A stretch of 14,278 nucleotides of DNA from Thalassiosira profunda (Eukaryota > Bacillariophyta > Thalassiosirophyceae > Thalassiosirales > Thalassiosiraceae), in assembly GCA_036939355.1 (NCBI GenBank), contig JALLAP010000329.1, positions 1 through 14,278 on the forward strand, written 5' to 3'. Below, in pieces: positions 7,236 to 14,278 of this stretch. The translations under genes and the position numbers were made by a program. The first letter of the stretch is position 1, and each line of letters begins with the position of its first letter. A model generated the notes under the pieces. That model was not told where the DNA came from. It saw only the letters and a program-made list of their open reading frames with translations, and made no database searches.

Positions 7236-8493
7236 ATGGCGCTCGCTCACCCTGGAAACTCAGAGGCGGTCGTGAGGAGGATCCTGGAGGCTCACGCGAC
7301 TGGTGAACCTTACCCCGCTCTGGCGTTGGACGACTCAAGGGATGACGGCGAACTGCGCCAGCAAGTGTGGCTTGTATCCGACACTCTATTGCCGGAACTG
7401 TATGAACGCATTCTCTCTTTCGTTCTCCCCAAAGATGATGTGTTAAGCATGCTCTGTCATGAGGACGACGATAATTGGGAGCCCTTGGACGATATTGACG
7501 TGATGAGAGAGTTTGGTATGGATGTGGTTTGGTGGATTAATTTCGAGCTTCAAGGGGGGCGGGAACTCGAATTTACCCTTGCCACGAAGAATGGACGAAT
7601 CGGAGTTGAGAGGCTGCGTAAGTTTGTTCAAGCTTCATCTTGATTGACCTTCGCCCCTCCGCCTCTCACTTGCGCTGTTGTTGCATCAAGCAGACGAAGT
7701 TATGCTAGCACTGATGGTTTCTCTTCCGGACATCGAGCGATCGGACTTGGGCTTTGGTGGAGAGTTAGACCCTACGCGTCCGATCCCAGCACACTTCAAC
7801 GTGCTACGAAACCCATCCTGCAATTTGACAAAGCTTGATGTATCCCACAATCGGCTAAACGACGAGCTCGCATTTGCTCTTGCAGAGTCGTTGGTTGGCA
7901 ACAGCACTCTGACTTCGATGCGTCTGGCGATCAATCCTGACGTCACCCCTGTCGGGTGGCATGCGATCGTTGGCATCCTGTCTCGGCCCGTCTCTGCGTT
8001 GAAGCGTCTAGATCTCCTGCGCAATTCCGTCAATGATGAAGTTGTCATCGCGATCGCGGACGCTCTGGTCGGTAACCGCCGTTTGAGGCACCTGAACCTT
8101 TCCCAAAACATCGATATCACTAGGAGCGTGCTGGATGCGGCCTTTTCGCCGGTCTTGTGCGACACTTCCAGCATCATGGCTACCTACGAGTCTAACCACA
8201 CACTCTATGGTTTGTCAGATGTCTATTCTTGGGTAAGTGACGAAGTCAAGTCCTTCTTACAACTCAACAGAGAGAACAACGCGAGAGATTCGGCTCGGCT
8301 CAAGATCATCAACGCTCATTTCCGAGAGGAGGGAGATGGGCTGCTGTTCCAGGAATTGGGTGAGATGGAGCCGGCAGTTTTGCCCGATGCCATTGCCTGG
8401 ATGGGGAGAGACGAACGCCTGTACTCATTTCTGGGGAAGATGCCTTGGCTGCTCAGCAAACTAGCCGACGCCGCGCTTCCTCGCGAGGTATAA
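7236..8493 (+). CDS. Leucine-rich-repeat protein, two exons
   Basis: Exon 1 is 7236-7617 and exon 2 is 7694-8493; joined they encode 393 residues. ATG 7236 is the first Met of the frame. The N-terminal 125 residues are acidic and form no domain I recognise (LVSDTLLPELYERILSFVLP looks helical). From about residue 170 come leucine-rich repeats of the ribonuclease-inhibitor type: LDVSHNRLNDELAFALAESL, then MRLAINPDVTPVGWHAIVGI, LDLLRNSVNDEVVIAIADAL and LNLSQNIDITRSVLDAAF, at 28- to 30-residue spacing. Such repeats form curved protein-binding surfaces. After the repeats is a helical C-terminal domain of about 110 residues without transmembrane segments or signal peptide, so it is probably cytosolic or nuclear. 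Proteins of this layout are numerous in stramenopile genomes. It follows the membrane-protein gene by 129 bp on the same strand and converges on ETF-QO. Confidence 0.82.
7618..7693 (+). other. Intron in the LRR gene with tandem NAGNAG acceptor
   Basis: The donor GTAAGT begins at 7618. The acceptor reads ATCAAGCAG, giving two AGs three bases apart (ending at 7690 and 7693). Both keep phase 1 and differ by one residue: LHEV or LPDEV at the junction. Length is 76 or 73 nt. Confidence 0.82.
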
Positions 8494-8624
8494 TGGATGG
8501 GTAGGTGAAGTTGGAGATCCAAGTAAAAGATGAAGCTCCGACGAGCATGTCGGCGATTATGGTCTAGGTTCTGGTTAATGTCGGTGCTGGTAACAGAATG
8601 TCTCTATTATAAAGTGACCTTTAT
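8494..8624. other. Convergent 3' region between LRR and ETF-QO genes
   Basis: 131 bp separate two stop codons facing each other, so both 3' untranslated regions must lie here and may overlap. An A/T-rich tract, TATTATAAAGTGACCTTTAT, is near the ETF-QO end. No gene is visible. Confidence 0.4.
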
Positions 8625-10679
8625 TTACATGACCTGGTACTGCGGCCCGCCCCCGCCTTCCGGAACGGTCCAGTTGATGTACTCCTTCGGCATCTTGATC
8701 GAGCAGCACTTGCAGTGAATGCAGTTTTGCGCGTTGATCACCAGCTTCTCGTCGACGTACTCGTACACGCCCGCCGGGCAGAAGCGAGACTCCGGACCGG
8801 CGTACACCTGCAGGCTGATGTTCTCCGGCACTTCGGCCACGTCCGCCTTTATCCGCAGGTGCGACGGCTGATCGTCCTCGTGGTACGTGCCCGATCGCTG
8901 CAGATTGGTCAGCAAGTCGAACGTCAGAACGCCGTCCGGGGCAGGGTAGTTGATTGGCGCGAAGTTCTCGGCGGGCTTCGTCGCCTTGGAGTCCGTCTTG
9001 GCCGCATCGCCATCGCTCCCGACGGGAGTGGGAAACGTCCATGGCTCTTTTCCCTTTGTGACGTGCGCCGCAATTCCAGTGTAGAGCAGTCCTCCGCCGA
9101 CGCCCCATTTCGAGAATGCCGCGTGACAGTTGCGCACCTCCTTCAGCTCGTCGTACACCCACGATTTCTCCATGCTGTCCGCGTACTCGGTTACCTCCAC
9201 CGGCGGTGCGTCGGCATCGATCTCGCCCATAGTCGCCACCGTCTTCTCCTCGGCGTCCTCTCCGCTCGTCAGAGAATCATAAACAGACTCGGCCGCAACG
9301 ACGCCGCTCTTGATGGCGCAGTGGCTGCCCTTGATCTTCACCGCATTAAGAAACCCCGCGGAACAGCCCAATAGCATCCCGCCCGGGAAGGTGAGCTTGG
9401 GCAACGAGTGGTACCCGCCCTCGTTCAGGACGCGGGCGCCGTATTGGACGCACGTGCCGCCCTCCAGATGCTGTTTGATGGCCGGATGGGTCTTCCACCG
9501 CTGAAACTCCTGGTATGGGTTGAGGTACGGATTCTCGTAGTCCAAGCCTACCACCAATCCACAGAGGACCAAGTTGGGTTCCTGGTGGTACAAAAACGAT
9601 CCTCCGTACACCTTGTCCGTCGGCGAGCTCTGCAGCGGGTAGCCCAGCGTGTGCTGGACGAAGCCCGGCTTGAAGTTCTCCTCCGGCACCTCCCACACCT
9701 CCTTGATCCCCAGCCCATAGTGCTGGACATCGGCGCCGCCCTCCTGGCGCAAATTAAAGTCCTTGATGATTGTTTCGGAGCACGAGCCGCGCGCCCCCTC
9801 GGCAAAGAGCGTTTGGCGTCCCAGCAACTCGACCCCGCGCTCGAACGTATCCTTCGCCGCGCCCTCTTTGGAAATGCCCACGTCCTTCGTGGCCACGCCC
9901 CGCACCGCCTTGGTCCCCTCAGCGTAGAGCACTTCGTCCGCGGCAAATCCGGGATAAATTTCCACCCCCAATCCCTCCGCCATTTCTCCGAGATAGCGCG
10001 TGAGTTTGCTCAGACTGATGATGTAATTGCCGTCGTTGTGCAATTGGCTCGGCAGCAGAAAGTTGGGCACCTGGTAGCTGCCCCCCGCCTCCGTCAGCAC
10101 CAGGAACGCGTCCTCTTTCACGGGCGTGGCCTTCGAGTCCTGCGACGCCTCCAGCGCCTCCGTCCACCCCTCCCCGCCGTCGTCGTTGTGGGACAGCAAT
10201 TCCTCCAATGCTTTGGGATCGAAGACGTTGCCGGACAAAATGTGGGAACCAACTTCGCTCCCCTTTTCGAGGACGCAGACGCTTAGGTCGACGCCCTTGG
10301 AGGCGGAGAGCTGCTTGAGACGGATGGCGGCCGAGAGGCCGGCGGGACCTCCGCCGACTATCACGACGTCGTAGGGCATGGCTTCCCGGGGCTGGTCCAT
10401 TGGGGAATCGTCGTCGGCCTCGCTGGAGAAGGGGCGGAGGTTCATCATGTGATTGCAATATGGTGACTGTGCGATGTTGACGCCGATTGCAGGTCTGTGT
10501 TGCAAATTTCTAGATGGAGTTGATGGCGAGGCGTTGGCCTCTGCAGCATGGCATCCGGCAGATCGGCCCAGCGTCGAGTAGGCGGCCGCTCTCGGCACCC
10601 GTGTTGCCCGGAACAACGCCGCCGAGAGCAGCCCGACGTCGGATCGCCGCGCGGCGGTGGCGGCGCAGCGCAGCAGCAT
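8625..10679 (-). CDS. ETFDH: Electron transfer flavoprotein-ubiquinone oxidoreductase, mitochondrial
   Basis: ETF-QO takes electrons from reduced electron transfer flavoprotein, which collects them from acyl-CoA and amino-acid dehydrogenases, and passes them to ubiquinone at the inner mitochondrial membrane. The 684-residue protein starts at ATG 10679 with an Arg/Ala/Ser-rich, acid-free presequence (MLLRCAATAARRSDVGLLSA). The FAD-binding motif DVVIVGGGPAGLSAA is at residues about 104-118. The conserved HILSGNVFDPKALEELL, GYPLQSSPTDKVYGGSFLYH and PGGMLLGCSAGFLNAVKIKG blocks follow in the family order. The C-terminal ferredoxin-like domain holds the 4Fe-4S ligands: Cys634 in FCPAGVYEY, and Cys653, Cys656 and Cys659 in NCIHCKCCSIK, and it ends in the typical NWTVPEGGGGPQY. 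An extra Cys658 sits within the cluster motif. Length is somewhat above the roughly 600 usual for the family because of a long leader. There is no intron. It is divergent from the deaminase gene and converges on the LRR gene. Identification is secure. Confidence 0.97.
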   Translation of the reverse strand: MLLRCAATAARRSDVGLLSAALFRATRVPRAAAYSTLGRSAGCHAAEANASPSTPSRNLQHRPAIGVNIAQSPYCNHMMNLRPFSSEADDDSPMDQPREAMPYDVVIVGGGPAGLSAAIRLKQLSASKGVDLSVCVLEKGSEVGSHILSGNVFDPKALEELLSHNDDGGEGWTEALEASQDSKATPVKEDAFLVLTEAGGSYQVPNFLLPSQLHNDGNYIISLSKLTRYLGEMAEGLGVEIYPGFAADEVLYAEGTKAVRGVATKDVGISKEGAAKDTFERGVELLGRQTLFAEGARGSCSETIIKDFNLRQEGGADVQHYGLGIKEVWEVPEENFKPGFVQHTLGYPLQSSPTDKVYGGSFLYHQEPNLVLCGLVVGLDYENPYLNPYQEFQRWKTHPAIKQHLEGGTCVQYGARVLNEGGYHSLPKLTFPGGMLLGCSAGFLNAVKIKGSHCAIKSGVVAAESVYDSLTSGEDAEEKTVATMGEIDADAPPVEVTEYADSMEKSWVYDELKEVRNCHAAFSKWGVGGGLLYTGIAAHVTKGKEPWTFPTPVGSDGDAAKTDSKATKPAENFAPINYPAPDGVLTFDLLTNLQRSGTYHEDDQPSHLRIKADVAEVPENISLQVYAGPESRFCPAGVYEYVDEKLVINAQNCIHCKCCSIKMPKEYINWTVPEGGGGPQYQVM

Positions 10680-10882
10680 GGCTTTCGCTTCGTGGTGGTG
10701 GGAGCCGCTTTATCGATTTATGAGAGGGGTTGGCGCGGCAGGGGACTTCAAGAACGAACATCGTCGCCGGCAGAATAGAAGTCGTCGCGTCGGTGACACT
10801 CTCTTGTCTCTTGGATCTTTGAGCTTGGATTTTAGCAGCGCCAACCATTTTCACCACACCCAACACCACCACCACACCAACG
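10680..10882. promoter_or_regulatory. Divergent promoter region between ETF-QO and the deaminase gene
   Basis: 203 bp separate two outward-facing start codons. It presumably carries both promoters. The last 40 bases before ATG 10883 are a CA-rich leader (CACCACACCCAACACCACCA), common in 5' leaders that favour scanning. No TATA box is obvious. Confidence 0.4.
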
Positions 10883-12112
10883 ATGAATGAAATGAGCCTC
10901 GCCGGCCTCGTCCACGCCGCCTCCCTGACCAACCAGGAGCTGTTCACCGCCGTCGCGGCCGCAATCAAGCAGAGCTCGGGGCGCAAAAAGTTAGTCAAAG
11001 AGTGGCGTTCCGTCGCGCTGCAAATTGCCTCGTCCGCGGCGAGGGGGGTTGATGGGTACGGCTGCAAGGAGGATTGGGTGAGGCAATTCCAGGCCCTATC
11101 GGGCGCCGATGCAGAGGCTGATGCTCCAGGGCCAAGTAACTTTGGACAGGTCCTCCGGCAGCTGTCGGAAACAGAATGCTACAGGAAGCGATTGGACAAC
11201 GCGTTCGATGCATTAGCCGATGCATCAAAGAATGATAATGCTGGGAGAATTTCAGTGCGGCAGGCTGCTGGCTTGATCCGAGGAAGCGCGCTCCTGGTAT
11301 CGCGGGAGCATCAGACACGTGCCATCTCCCAGCTCGTACGGTGCATGCCGCAACTAGCAACGACGAATCCGCGCGATGTATTGTTGGCCGTGCAATTGCC
11401 GCTTCTCCAAAAGCTAGAATGGAGTGCATTCCTAGAGGGCGGAGTCAAATTCGCGTCGCCGGACGAAGAGAGTGACTTTCAACAGCTGATAAATCTGGAT
11501 ACATGTGACTTCCGTGCAGGCGAGAAGAGGAAACGCGCCTCTGAGGAACACAGCACCCTGACACATCTCCTAGAGGCTGCCGACCTGGCTAGAAAAGGAG
11601 CCGTCAGGGCGCAGCACGGCGCGGTAATATACACAACAAGAGACGGTGAAGGAGCTGCAGAAACGAAGGTCATCGGCAGAGGCTGGAACCACAATTACGT
11701 GTTGAAGCGTGAGAAGTTTGGCAAGAACAAGATCGTTCTGCACAGCGAAGTGATGGCCGTCGCCGACGCCATACGAAATCACGGGGAGGACAAGTGCTTC
11801 GATGAATTGTTTCCGCAGTCTACAATTATGATCGTCGAGCTGGAATCGGACTACGCCTACGACACATGCCACCCTTGCCCCAAATGCGATCCGATGCTGA
11901 GAGCTGTGGGAATTCCAAATGTGTTGCACACCGCTCCAAACGGAACCCTCGAGGAGCTGAATTTGGGACCAGGGAAACCGCATCTGCTGTCGAGAGAGAA
12001 TGTCTGCTTCCCCTTGGGAGCGGCGTGCGACGAGCTTGGAGTTCACTGCAGTAGGCTGCCAGCGATTTGCAATGGGAAAGTGAGTGACGAAAAACGGAAG
12101 GCTGTAGATTGA
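10883..12112 (+). CDS. Cytidine/deoxycytidylate-deaminase-fold protein with long unknown N-terminal region
   Basis: The 409-residue product starts at ATG 10883 and ends at TGA 12110-12112 without introns. Residues about 222-350 form a zinc-dependent deaminase domain: AQHGAVIY opens the core sheet, His287-Ser-Glu289 (in VLHSEVMAVADAI) gives the zinc ligand and proton-shuttling Glu, and Pro331-Cys332-Pro-Lys-Cys335 gives the two Cys ligands. The gap between the two motifs (about 41 residues) is on the long side. This family deaminates cytidine, dCMP or bases in RNA; I cannot tell which substrate applies. The tRNA adenosine deaminase and dCMP deaminase branches share the same motifs. Residues 1-210 are helical, without a domain I recognise, and end in a basic EKRKRASEE that could be a nuclear signal. 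A Cys-rich C-terminal stretch (ENVCFPLGAACDELGVHCSR) follows the core. It converges on the DUF2779 gene with only 13 bp between stops. Confidence 0.85.
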   Translation: MNEMSLAGLVHAASLTNQELFTAVAAAIKQSSGRKKLVKEWRSVALQIASSAARGVDGYGCKEDWVRQFQALSGADAEADAPGPSNFGQVLRQLSETECYRKRLDNAFDALADASKNDNAGRISVRQAAGLIRGSALLVSREHQTRAISQLVRCMPQLATTNPRDVLLAVQLPLLQKLEWSAFLEGGVKFASPDEESDFQQLINLDTCDFRAGEKRKRASEEHSTLTHLLEAADLARKGAVRAQHGAVIYTTRDGEGAAETKVIGRGWNHNYVLKREKFGKNKIVLHSEVMAVADAIRNHGEDKCFDELFPQSTIMIVELESDYAYDTCHPCPKCDPMLRAVGIPNVLHTAPNGTLEELNLGPGKPHLLSRENVCFPLGAACDELGVHCSRLPAICNGKVSDEKRKAVD

Positions 12113-12125
12113 GTGTCAATCTGGA

Positions 12126-14271
12126 TCATTGCCGATCTGTCCCCACATCCTCGTCGTTGAGAAATCCCTGCAAAGCTTGGAATACCATTACCATGGCTAG
12201 GGTATCCAGCTCGCAGTATCGAAGCAACGCGGCTTCGATGGCAGCGCGATCCTGGTCGGTCAAATCCGAATTCGTCTGAAGTTCGTTGAAAGCAGAGGCT
12301 GCGGCTCCTCCCATTGCAATCTGTGCGCTGTCGTGTTGATCAGTGTTCAATGACGACAGTATGTCGTATGGATCCTTCGCGCTCCCTGACTCATCCATTT
12401 GGTACCACTGCATGTTGGTGAAGTTGCTTCCGCTGTACGTTGGTGCGCCATAAATGCTTTTCAAGTGCGATGATGCATTGAGAGTCGGTCTGAGCAGACG
12501 TTTCATGGAGGAGCTGCCACCGCTGCCGTCAACATAATAGTACTTTTGCGCGATGTCGCAGAGATCGACAAGAGAACCCCGTAGTTCAGACAAGGCCGAG
12601 AACTCCTCCGGCGACAGTGAAGCTGATATTTCTTCCGAGGCCAGCATGGCTCTCATCACACTGTTCTCGTATGGACTCCACTGAAAGACTGTCCCGCCGG
12701 CATCAGCCACAACACTTCCAACTGAGCTATGCAGGGCTTTCAGAAACGGTATGTTGGGGCATTCGCCGCGGTCCGTGTGCAGAAACTCGGAGGCGTGCTC
12801 GACAACAAACGAACCGTCCTCATTCCTCGACATGGTATGATGGCTGAACTGGAATGCAGAAACGTCGTACGGCGATGCGTTCTCGTAGTATGGAATGGCC
12901 GAAGAGACCGTCTCAAAATCTATAAAATGGAGCGGGAAGCGCCACTTGTCCATTGCTTGCTTGAGGAGGTTCCTTCTGATGATGAAAGTTGGTTGGTGCT
13001 CTGAGTCTCTTCCCCGTTGCGCTGACTGAACTTGATACCACATTCGCTGGTGCGTAGAGATTCCGCCCTTTTGCTTCTTCTTGCCTTTTGAGGCCTCCTC
13101 CAGCAGGTCAAAGTCGGTTCGCGAGAGATCCGAGAAGCGGTACTTTCCTTCGGAGAGGAGCGACCTCACCGCAACCTTTGCATTGCCAAAGAGGTCCACC
13201 ACTGGAGGGCTCGTCGTTGGGCTCTCTGCATCAGTTGTATGTGACCAACACGCATCAAAACCAGAGCGCGTGCTTTCGGTGACAATCTTTGGCCGATATT
13301 CGCAAGCACTGCAGTGCGGTCCGACACGGGTCAGAAATGATTGCTCTCCAAAGTGCTCGCCGTTGAGCTCTTCCGCCCACTTCTGAACAACATCGTTGAA
13401 GGATACATCATTCTTGCTGCCAGGATATTGAACTGTACTATTCAATACCACCTCGACAGCTTCATCAACATTGATGAGGGTGGCGATGCTGCCATCTATA
13501 GTTTGCAAAGTACTCTCGAATGATGCACGTTGATTGGTCTGCGATAAAGGCTCATTTTCAGGTTGGTACTTCATTCGTTTTGCTCGATCCGGCATCATCA
13601 ACCACGCAGATACTCGAAAGTCTGGATAGGCCAGCGATNTACTTCATTCGTTTTGCTCGATCCGGCATCATCAACCACGCAGATACTCGAAAGTCTGGAT
13701 AGGCCAGCGATGCCACCATCTTCTGAAAGGCTACATCCTGAATGTAGGGCATAAATGTCGATTTGACACTCTTCTTGGCGGTGAACAGTTTGCTTTCCGG
13801 CGAGTGCCTCGAATCCCAGCTCTTGCTCTTCACTTCGATCAATTTCAGTTCAGGTATTCCGTCCCTGCCAATTGTTTTGTCCAATATATCGGGGCGAGCA
13901 TAAAAGTAACCGTGTTGTAGCGCCCCTTCGAAGATTGTTACCCTTTCGCCTGCGTCCTCTTGCGGATTGCTGCCGTGCATGAGCATATCTTGTGTTTGCA
14001 AAACAAGGCTCTCCCGCGAAGCAGACGATGCTGCACCGTCCTGAATTATTGTAACATCCTCCCCGATTTCCACCCCGTGCGGGAAGAGCCGTTTGCAATA
14101 TTCGCCGAACCGTTCTCCCTCGTGCGCAAGGTGCTTCAGAAGCGAATCCTCACCCGCGTCGATGCTACGAGGGTAAATCGCCGGATTGGTTGCAAACACG
14201 AGGTTGCGAGGGCACTTGAGCGCCAATCGAACGAGGGATTTGGTGAGATATCGGGCAGGAACGTCGGCCAT
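12126..14271 (-). CDS. DUF2779 protein: Cas4-like Fe-S PD-(D/E)XK nuclease fused to DnaQ-like exonuclease domain
   Basis: The frame begins at ATG 14271 (MADVPARYLTKSLVRLALKC) and ends at 12126, but is broken at 13639 by an N inside an exact 72-bp duplication. Collapsing one copy plus the N removes 73 nt and leaves 2073 nt, a continuous 690-residue protein; residue numbers here use that version. Residues 1-320 resemble RecB/Cas4-type nucleases: Asp128 (YARPDIL), Glu146-Val-Lys148 (LKLIEVKSKS) and a following YIQDVAFQKMV helix supply the PD-(D/E)XK site. Cys20 together with Cys296, Cys299 and Cys317 match the one-plus-three layout of a 4Fe-4S cluster. Residues about 420-675 are the DUF2779 domain: FIDFET (Asp427, Glu429), FQFSHH, FQWSPYENSV, LVDLCDIAQKYY and YCELDTLAMV (Asp665) resemble a DEDD 3'-5' exonuclease. 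I know the family chiefly from bacteria, so transfer is plausible. No organelle leader is clear. The start is seven bases from the window edge, so an upstream exon is not excluded. Confidence 0.88.
13567..13711. repeat. 72-bp exact duplication flanking a single N (probable assembly join)
   Basis: Positions 13567-13638 and 13640-13711 are identical, separated only by the ambiguous base at 13639. Unmerged overlapping contigs produce this pattern. The duplication breaks the nuclease reading frame, and collapsing it restores the frame exactly. Confidence 0.93.
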
Positions 14272-14278
14272 GGTTCAG

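Noticed and set aside
8233..8270. Intron-like segment GTAAGT...CAACAG inside the LRR gene
   Set aside because: Only 38 nt, much shorter than the other introns, and the reading frame runs straight through it with sensible sequence; removing it would shift frame.
8715..10374. Long plus-strand open frames opposite ETF-QO (219 and 292 residues)
   Set aside because: They are antisense shadows of a securely identified GC-rich gene and show no recognisable domain.
13558..13638. Short duplicated C-terminal tail reading into 'IAGLSRLSSICVVDD'
   Set aside because: It arises only from reading the second frame through the assembly duplication and the N.
1..14278. CRISPR array or prokaryotic defence island
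   Set aside because: Despite the Cas4-like nuclease there are no regularly spaced repeats, no operon structure and clear eukaryotic introns in neighbouring genes.

Overview
The window looks like nuclear DNA from a eukaryotic alga with a secondary (red-lineage) plastid, most likely a stramenopile such as a diatom or pelagophyte. Short GT-AG introns of 70-80 nt with donors GTACGT, GTGAGT and GTAAGT interrupt otherwise continuous reading frames. A mitochondrial ETF-ubiquinone oxidoreductase has a clear presequence. One protein starts with a signal peptide followed directly by Phe-Ser-Pro, the usual entry signal for such plastids. Genes are tightly packed and sit on both strands. The lineage is an inference from these signs; I cannot name the species. 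A single N at 13639, flanked by an exact 72-bp duplication, shows this is a draft scaffold.

Layout from left to right: (1) 156-928, minus: the 3' part of a retropepsin-like aspartyl protease gene. (2) 964-2962, minus: a two-exon gene of unknown function with a repeated Cys/His motif. (3) 3373-4863, plus, divergent from it: a two-exon gene with a SAP-like motif and a basic tail. (4) 5143-5587, minus: the 5' part of a retropepsin-like protease with a plastid-type leader. (5) 5955-7106, plus: a four-segment, glycine-rich membrane protein resembling the Tim17/22/23 class. (6) 7236-8493, plus: a two-exon leucine-rich-repeat protein. (7) 8625-10679, minus: ETF-QO. (8) 10883-12112, plus: a cytidine/dCMP-deaminase-fold protein. 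(9) 12126-14271, minus: a DUF2779 protein joining a Cas4-like PD-(D/E)XK nuclease to a DnaQ-like exonuclease domain.

The main observation is that items 1 and 4 look like two halves of one gene. The 5' half stops after the flap region of a retropepsin fold. The missing C-terminal 'LLG' strand of that same fold appears 4.2 kb away, same strand and correct order, at the start of the 3' half, followed by a second complete retropepsin-like domain. Removing the segment between two copies of CAGATG restores one frame of 403 residues. The intervening 4.2 kb holds exactly the two divergent unknown genes, so it is either an inserted two-gene element or an unusually long intron with nested genes. No consensus splice donor is visible on the 5' side, which favours insertion.

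The second observation is the DUF2779 nuclease, a family I know mainly from bacteria. It is intact (690 residues) once the 73-nt duplication artefact is collapsed.
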